Positions 58,240 through 64,000 of a stretch of 64,000 nucleotides of DNA are shown piece by piece. The notes below the pieces were generated by a model. The model had not been told where the DNA came from, ran no database searches, and saw nothing but the letters and a program-made list of their open reading frames with translations. The stretch is from NCBI GenBank assembly GCA_963969495.1, contig OZ018323.1:84470832-84534831 (forward strand), written 5' to 3'. Numbering within the stretch: position 1 is the stretch's first letter; each line of letters opens with the position of its first letter. The position numbers and the translations under genes are program-made. This DNA is from Ceratothoa steindachneri (lineage: Eukaryota > Arthropoda > Malacostraca > Isopoda > Cymothoidae).

Positions 58240-60852
58240 TGCTTGTAGTTGTGCGGGATGTCCATGGTTCTTTGTTCTTCGTTGGTTAATATATCATTTA
58301 ACTTTTCACATTATTTACATCCTCTCCTGTGCAAAGACACATTTATTGGTGTCAGACCGATGTCGTGGTGCAGGTCACTTTGTGTTTTGTATTCTCTTCT
58401 TCTCGTGTTTGAGATAATATATACTGCTGCATTTTGAACACTTTGAATTTTAAGCTTGCTCGTTTTATGGAGTATGTTCAGTGGAACAGCCAGGTAGAGC
58501 AACGTAGACCGGCAAACTGCGTTGTATATTTTTATTTTTGTTTTCCACCTTCAAGTCTCTAAGTTGATATAATTTGGTTAAATTTGCTTCAGCTAATCCT
58601 ATCAGTTCATTTACGTGCTTGATGTAGCATTGCTGGTTAATTTCGAGGCCGAGTACTTTTCTTTAATTCCCATAGCGATATCTCTTGTCGTCCACTTTAA
58701 TTTTGTCCGTTTTTCTTTTCCCTAATGGGATAATAGTAAACTTGTCTGCATTTGTTTTAATCTTCAATTTTCACTCAAGTTCGTTAATGTTCGCTATTTC
58801 AGCCGCTGTTATCCTTGCCATCATCTGAGAGTGCCTGTATGGGCTACTTTCTATAATCGTGATATCATCAGCGAACTGTATATATCTGGTGTATTCGTTA
58901 ACTGGGCTGTGAAGATCCATTGTGTATACACTGTAGAGTGTCGGCCTTATACATACCCCTTGAAGGACCCCTGTATGACTTCGAAGTACGGTCCATCAAA
59001 GCCTTCTATTGATATGTAGGCTGATCTATCTGTGACGTAGTCAGTCACACGAGACTTTGTTAGTGGTGAGGGCATCCTAGTCTCTTTATCTTGAATTTTA
59101 AGTCGTCTCAACATACTTTGTCAAAAGCTTTTGACACATCTCTAAGGACTAGGTCCGTATAATGTTTGTTAAACTTTGCCCTGGCCACGGTTTCCACTAA
59201 CATTGCTAACGCTGTTTCAGTGCTTCTAATTTTTTTCTGAACCCATGTTGGTGGGTTGGGATCAGAAATCTTTCCTCCAGATGTTTCATCAGCCTGTTGT
59301 TTATCAATCTTTTTAATATTTTAGCCAGTGTTTCCAATAAGGTTATGGGTCTAAAATTCCATGGGCTATTGGGAATTTTTCCCGGTTTAGGTGGGAATAT
59401 TACTTGTCCCTTCTTCATTTCATCTGGAAAATAACCGGCCCTTATTGTGGCATTAAATAGGGATACTATTTTCTCCGAGAAAGTATCTGGTGCTCTGATT
59501 AGGTTTTCCATGGTTAGCCCCGATTTTCCGGGGTATCTCTGTTTGGTATTCTTTATTGTCTTCTTTAACTCCTCTAGGGTGACTGGCTCAACTCCCTCTT
59601 CTGCTAGGATTATCAATGATGCAGTGTTATTCTGGACTATCTCTTGCCGATTTGCTGCCAAGTCTTTTACTACCCGTAGTTCGTGATCTCGGACAAAATC
59701 TTATTTTCCTCCTGCGAGATCTTAAATATGCTTCCCCAATAAGTGCGAAAATCAGTCTCGATTTAATAAGGTTCTTTAGCTTCTCCTCTGCCATGGGTTA
59801 ATACGATCTTGGGCCTTGACTCTTTTCTTCCCCTAGCTATATTCATTTTATTCTAAAATTTCGTTGGGTTAGTTTCGCTATCAATGGCTTCTATAAATCT
59901 ATCCCACCTTATGCTTCTTTCGGCTGTTATTGCATTTCTTAATTCTTCTTTAACTTGCCGTAGACGATCTCTATCTCCTCTCTGGGGGCCGTTGGACTCT
60001 ATATCTTCCCTAAGTGTCGTATATTGATTTTTTATGGTCTCGATTTGCTGAGTTTCAGGGGATGGGCCAGTGTTCTGTACTCTATAATTGGGACGTGTCT
60101 TCTGTCAGCTTCTATTAATGCCTCCATTCGTCTTTCAAGTTCCTGGTCAATATCCTCCAATGTCCTCCAATGTTGCTTCGGCAAGGTTAATCTGTTGGTG
60201 TTTTGTTAGGTCTTCATAGTATCTTGTCCAGCTAGTTAATCTGTACTGCTTTCTAGGTGGGCATTTAATTTGAATAGGATCTAATGATAGGGTCATTACC
60301 ATAATCTCATGATCGCTTATTGAAGGAGGGCCTCTTTCGATTAGGTAGTTTAGTGTGAGTCCTGGTGTGGCCAACACAATGTCTGGTTTTGTAGCACTGT
60401 TCGCCCCAAAGTAGGTTGTGAATTCGGGTACTATTTTCTCAACTATCCCTCTCTCCAGCATGATATCGAGATTTTTTCCTGCCTCTCTAGAAAGTTGTGA
60501 AAGGGCAAATATTTCATTCTAGGGGTTTATACCCCGTGGATATTATTAAGTCACTCGTGGTTGTTCTTATACTGACTGCCAAGTAGGCCTAATCTAGTTC
60601 TTTAAGTTTCTTGAAGCTTATGTCTTTCCCTATGTCTATAGCTACTCCATCATAGTTCATTTCATCGGTGGTTTTCGTGATGATGTTATAGTTAAAGATT
60701 TTAATTCTATCTATTGTTGGGTTTATATTTATCTCATTTAGTAAACTTATTTCCGGATCGACTTTAAGATAAGTATTGCTAAATGTGAATCTCTTCTCTT
60801 TCCAATCGGCTACATTGTGACTGACGATTTTCATTTGCCTAAGCTGCGCCAT
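58240..60852 (-). pseudogene. APE-type LINE, copy A: ORF2 (endonuclease + RT)
   Basis: Start near 60852: MKIVSHNVADWKEKRFTFSN, LKVDPEISLLNEININPTID (EN strands with the E of LLNE) and YDGVAIDIGKDI form the front of an APE endonuclease. TKPDIVLATPGL and SISDHEIMVMTL (about 60390-60290) are its C-terminal D and SDH motifs. PKPGKIPNSPWNFRPITLLE (about 59395-59340) and FLIPTHQHGFRK (about 59270-59230) open the RT; LVLRDVSKAFDKVC (about 59150-59110) is motif A, GVLQGVCIRPTLYSVYTMDL (about 58965-58910) motif B, YIQFADDITII (about 58880-58850) motif C with both aspartates intact. LKIQSVQNAAVYIISNTRRR (about 58450-58390) and DLHHDIGLTPI are the C-terminal block. No RNase H. Frameshifts and stops are frequent. 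ORF1 lies just upstream. Confidence 0.9.
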
Positions 60853-60999
60853 TATTTCGATGTATTTCCGGATAGGCTTGACCTTCTCTCAGCTTTGTGC
60901 GTGTTTCTATCAATTAGTGATATTATCCTCCCATTTCTCTTCTTCTTAAATTCACCCCTTTTAATAGTGTACAGTAAGTACTTGGGTCATTTGAGATTT

Positions 61000-62290
61000 C
61001 CGCTTGTTAGTGATTTTTAGACCTCTCGTTCCCGGTATGGACCTTCGTATTCATACTTATAGTACTCTTTTTTTTTTACTCCCTCAATAAGTTCTTCATT
61101 GGTCGATGGGAAAGGTCTCTTTTCTGAAGCAAAGGGAATTAGATGGAACTCATGTTTTTCTTCGTCGCTTCCAACTTCAACTTCCATCGATTCTTCCTGT
61201 TTCGTTCTATCTTTTTTCTCAGCCTCGAGTCTCTCTCTTCGGCCGATTTGCGTTCGGGAGTTTGCTCTGCAGTAGTGCTTTTCTGTAGCGCTTGTTCTTT
61301 CTTGGATGATGAGGTATTGTATTGAATGCTAAGGACTTCCGCTGATGGGAGGTCGTGGGGAAACCACATCTCATCGAGGCCATTGTTTTTTATCATTAAA
61401 TTTAGTTCTTTTGCGTAAGTTCCCGGTTTAGCCACATTCATAACGTGGGCGTGCAAAATACATGCCAAAATGTTTAGCGATTGGGGCTGTGTTATTTCTA
61501 CTATATTTCCGGTTGTCTGCATTTTTCCGCCGTTGCCTCTGCTACTTTGGCAAAGGTTAGGTTTTGTTTCTCCTCTTCATTTCTGGTTTTCTCCCTCTTC
61601 TTATCTATAATTTGGCGCTTTAGCGGGCAGGCCATTGCCTTGTTTCTATGATTTCAATTGCAATTCATGCACTTTTTAACTTGTGATGTGCATTCTCTCA
61701 ACGTGTGATTTTTGGCGCTGCATTCAGAACACCACTTTTCATCCTTACGAGGGCATTCTTTAGTTGAATGCTTTTCTAAGGTAAAACAATTGTAGCAGGT
61801 TTGTATGCTAATAAATTCCTCGCTTTTGATTTGCTCCGCATTATTTTTAGATTGAAATCTAGGAGTCCGATTTTTTTGGCTTTCCTCGCCATATTCGTTT
61901 GTCGGAAAATTATTTTGAATACGTGTGTGTATTCCTGGTTTGTATTTTTGTTAGTGAACTTAACTATTTCTTTGATTTTGGCCCATTGTTGAGTCTTCTC
62001 TATTTTATCCTTAATTTCTTCAGCATTGTGCTCTCCTATCTAGGAGTCAATTTGCCAGCAATATAAAGCCTTTTGTGCTTCAATTTGTGACAGTACCTTG
62101 GCCTCTAAACCAATCTTCTCCAATTCATCAGAAGCCTTTTTTGGATAAGAGCTTGTTTACATCTTTCTCGTTTTGGCAGAGTGCAATGTAGGAGTTGCTG
62201 TAATCCAGAAGTCTCACTAAAATGATTCCTAGTTCTCCATAGATTAATCGAAAAACGTTGATTCTATCGGGTTGAAGAGACCCGTATGGT
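61000..62290 (-). pseudogene. APE-type LINE, copy A: ORF1 (gag-like, zinc knuckles)
   Basis: Minus strand, high to low: NVFRLIYGELGIILVRLLDY (about 62250-62190), then EEIKDKIEKTQQWAKIKEIV and VFKIIFRQTNMARKAKKIGL (about 61910-61855). The nucleic-acid-binding region is clear: TCYNCFTLEKHSTKECPRK, WCSECSAKNHTLREC and KKCMNCN-stop-NHRNKAMAC (about 61800-61630) give three Cys/His knuckles, the third broken by a TGA. EMWFPHDLPSAEVLSIQY (about 61375-61320) and a lysine/arginine-rich tail follow; YEGPYRER near 61045 parallels YEGPCSPK of copy C. ORF2 starts about 150-200 bp farther on. Confidence 0.85.
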
Positions 62291-62377
62291 CGAGTCCATC
62301 ATCTGATCAAACGAGCTTATTCTTATTCTTAGTTTTTCGCATTCTTGTAAGAGGCGAAAAAGAGAGAAAAAGTGAGT

Positions 62378-62382
<5 letters not shown>

Positions 62383-62424
<42 letters not shown>
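62383..62424. repeat. (GA)n microsatellite
   Basis: Pure AG repeat in a purine-rich context. Confidence 0.98.
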
Positions 62425-62429
<5 letters not shown>

Positions 62430-62814
62430 TAATGGGAGGCAAATGTGCTGTTATATCCGATTATTTCTCGGCTTATTCAGTTGGCAAGTCGGTTTATCTA
62501 ACTACCTACCTATTCCTAGCCCTAACAGCTTTTGCTCCACCTTACTTAGTCCGCCGCTCACACGGGTTCTAACCTGTCTCGGTCTAAGCTTCAGCCTATG
62601 CGCCGAGTTAGCTGCCCGGTTCAGATATGGCTCCAGCTTAGCAAGGTATCTAAGGAGACTCAGTTTCCCTATACGACTTGTCCCAAAAGATAGGATAGGA
62701 AAGTAAAAGATTCTTCCTTGTAGAGAGTCCAGTCAAAGTCTTGTCTGTTTTTGGTAGTCTCTTTCAAAATCTTTTTCTTCAATAAACGATGAATATCGCT
62801 TTGCTTGCTTGGGT
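62425..62814. other. No gene recognised
   Basis: Frames at 62372-62572 and 62443-62706 overlap, include the GA repeat and are unrecognised. Confidence 0.35.
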
Positions 62815-63545
62815 GGATTGCTGCTCGAAATCTTCGTAAGAAAGAATTTTCAACATCTGCTATCCTCGTAGACGGCTGTTGATCTCGTTCTTAAGAGGGT
62901 TTTCCGAGTTCTCGTTAACAACGGCTACCCAAAAGAATCCATCGACGCCACCATAATAGAGTAATGAACTTGGCTGCTGGTCCTGGCGTCCGGTTAACTC
63001 CGAAGAAGAATAATATCGACTTTATTACAAGGCTAATATGAACACCAGCTATCGTGAAGACGAAAAGGCTCTCAAAGCCATTCTCCATCGTAATGTGACC
63101 CAAACCGACCCTAATACGGAAATAAATCTGATTATATACTACAAGACCAAAAAAAACAAGTAGTTGCACCATGAAGAACAGCTGTCTCACTCCAACGAGT
63201 GAACTCCAGGAGACTAACGTCGTGTACGAATATTCATGCAAAGTCGGTGACTGTGAACACCGCAATTCAAGGTACATCGGCATAACCTCTACAACCCTGT
63301 CAAGGAGACTGACAGCTCACCTTCAAGATGGCGCGATTAAAAAACACGCTTACTCTCAAGGCACTAACCTAACCCGTGAAAAGCTGAATAAGGACACCTC
63401 CATTATCCTGAGACTCCAAAACCGCAGAAGATTGCGGATGGCCGAAGTCGTCATTATTCAAATGAAGAAACCGGTAATTAACGTGCAACTTCAGCCAGAA
63501 ACCACACTCCCGACATCTAGACGTCTCCGAGTTGACCGCCGTTAA
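62815..63545 (+). pseudogene. PLE C-terminal region with GIY-YIG domain
   Basis: VLKRVFRVLVNNGYPKESID (about 62890-62950) is the segment after the PLE RT that usually reads xxVxxxLxxNGYPxxxI. A decayed stretch with MNTSYREDEKALKAILHRNV (about 63030-63090) follows. The open frame at 63171-63545 has CLTPTSELQETNVVYEYSCK, GDCEHRNSRYIGITSTTLSR, RLTAHLQDGAIKKHA, LTREKLNKDTSIILRL, RRLRMAEVVIIQMKKPVINV: VYEY and RYIG are the GIY and YIG strands, R of SRRLTAHL the catalytic arginine, C...GDC a metal-binding pair, and E of MAEVVII the catalytic glutamate. It is a different PLE subfamily from the one at 51 kb (long LTRE insert, different spacing). The domain itself is intact; the upstream RT is missing. 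Confidence 0.88.
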
Positions 63546-64000
63546 AAAAAAACACGTTTTCAAACTTCATTTTCCTTCGCCTCCTTTGCCAGAGAACTAG
63601 ATCGGAGCCACATGGTTGGCCAATTTTTGTAATACTTATGTTCACGTAGAAAGACTATATATAGTGTAGCAGTCTGTGAATAATTCCATAAATAAAAAAA
63701 AGATTCGAAGTGAACAAGTTTTTAAATATAGACAATTAAGTAAAATACAAAGTGGACAAGTCTTGAAATAAAAGATCCGAAGTGGACAAACTAATGATAA
63801 ATTGTAAACAAGTAGACCCAAAATATTAAACAAGGAGGTGCATATTAAGTCTTATAACATCTAGAATGACTTACACCAACGACCAAGGTGTGAATGCTTA
63901 ACTTAACGACACTGCAAAGACCGAAGATAAATGAACATCTAATGAGGATGCCAGACAACCTGGCACACATTCTTTCTCACTAAAACAACCCTTATTCTAT
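63546..64000. other. No gene recognised; short degenerate repeats
   Basis: Likely PLE 3' flank. GATTCGAAGTGAACAAG, AAAGTGGACAAGTCTT and GATCCGAAGTGGACAAAC recur at 35-50 bp spacing from 63700 to 63790. Confidence 0.4.

Noticed and set aside
63171..63545. Stand-alone host GIY-YIG nuclease gene
   Set aside because: Upstream sequence contains the PLE NGYP segment, and the domain has PLE-type features, so it is the end of a retroelement.

Overview
This is an AT-rich animal nuclear sequence without any recognisable single-copy host gene. What can be read is almost entirely transposable-element relics, tandem repeats and long (AT)n arrays. The mix is typical of invertebrates, particularly arthropods such as crustaceans: irritans-type and other mariners, a Tc1 relic, a DD41D (rosa-like) transposase, BEL/Pao, two APE-type LINE families, a CR1/L2-like LINE tail, Penelope-like elements (PLEs) with GIY-YIG domains, and a Helitron helicase tail. 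The species cannot be fixed from sequence alone. All family calls come from reading translated motifs by eye; edges are approximate unless terminal repeats and target-site duplications are cited.

Layout. 0-6 kb: (AT)n, a Tc1 relic next to a mariner relic, purine-rich DNA. 6-15 kb: a tandem double-hairpin array, two decayed copies of an RNase H-bearing LINE (6.5-8.8 and 13.6-14.5 kb), and a TATA-containing dispersed repeat (8.8-9.7 kb). 15-20 kb: a 120-bp tandem repeat enclosing a GTGGTGTAG minisatellite, possible LTR-like DNA, and (CT)n. 20-22 kb: two related DDxD transposons arranged tail to tail. 22-26 kb: a BEL/Pao pol relic (minus strand) with a 17-bp minisatellite just beyond its 3' end. 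27.5-30.2 kb: a nearly perfect 883-bp unit in three tandem copies, abutting a third piece of the RNase H LINE. 32-34.5 kb: an internally deleted mariner with exact ends, then a second TATA repeat containing a 61-bp minisatellite. 34.5-43.6 kb: mostly unrecognised, with a CR1/L2-like tail, a PLE-like inverted-repeat segment and (AT)n arrays.

43.6-49.7 kb is a nest of DNA elements: a DD41D mariner wedged between (AT)n arrays, a Helitron helicase tail, a foldback element, and an irritans-type mariner interrupted by a 714-bp long-TIR element with an exact 8-bp duplication. 50-64 kb holds PLE pieces (50.6-52.3, 57.0-57.9, 62.8-63.5 kb) interleaved with three minus-strand pieces of a second LINE family; the largest (62.3-58.2 kb) retains ORF1 zinc knuckles, an APE endonuclease and an RT.

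No gene set acts as a pathway. The useful signals are structural: recent tandem triplication, nested insertions with preserved duplications, catalytic-residue losses in the transposases, hammerhead-like cores in PLE-associated DNA, and repeated association of (AT)n arrays with element junctions.
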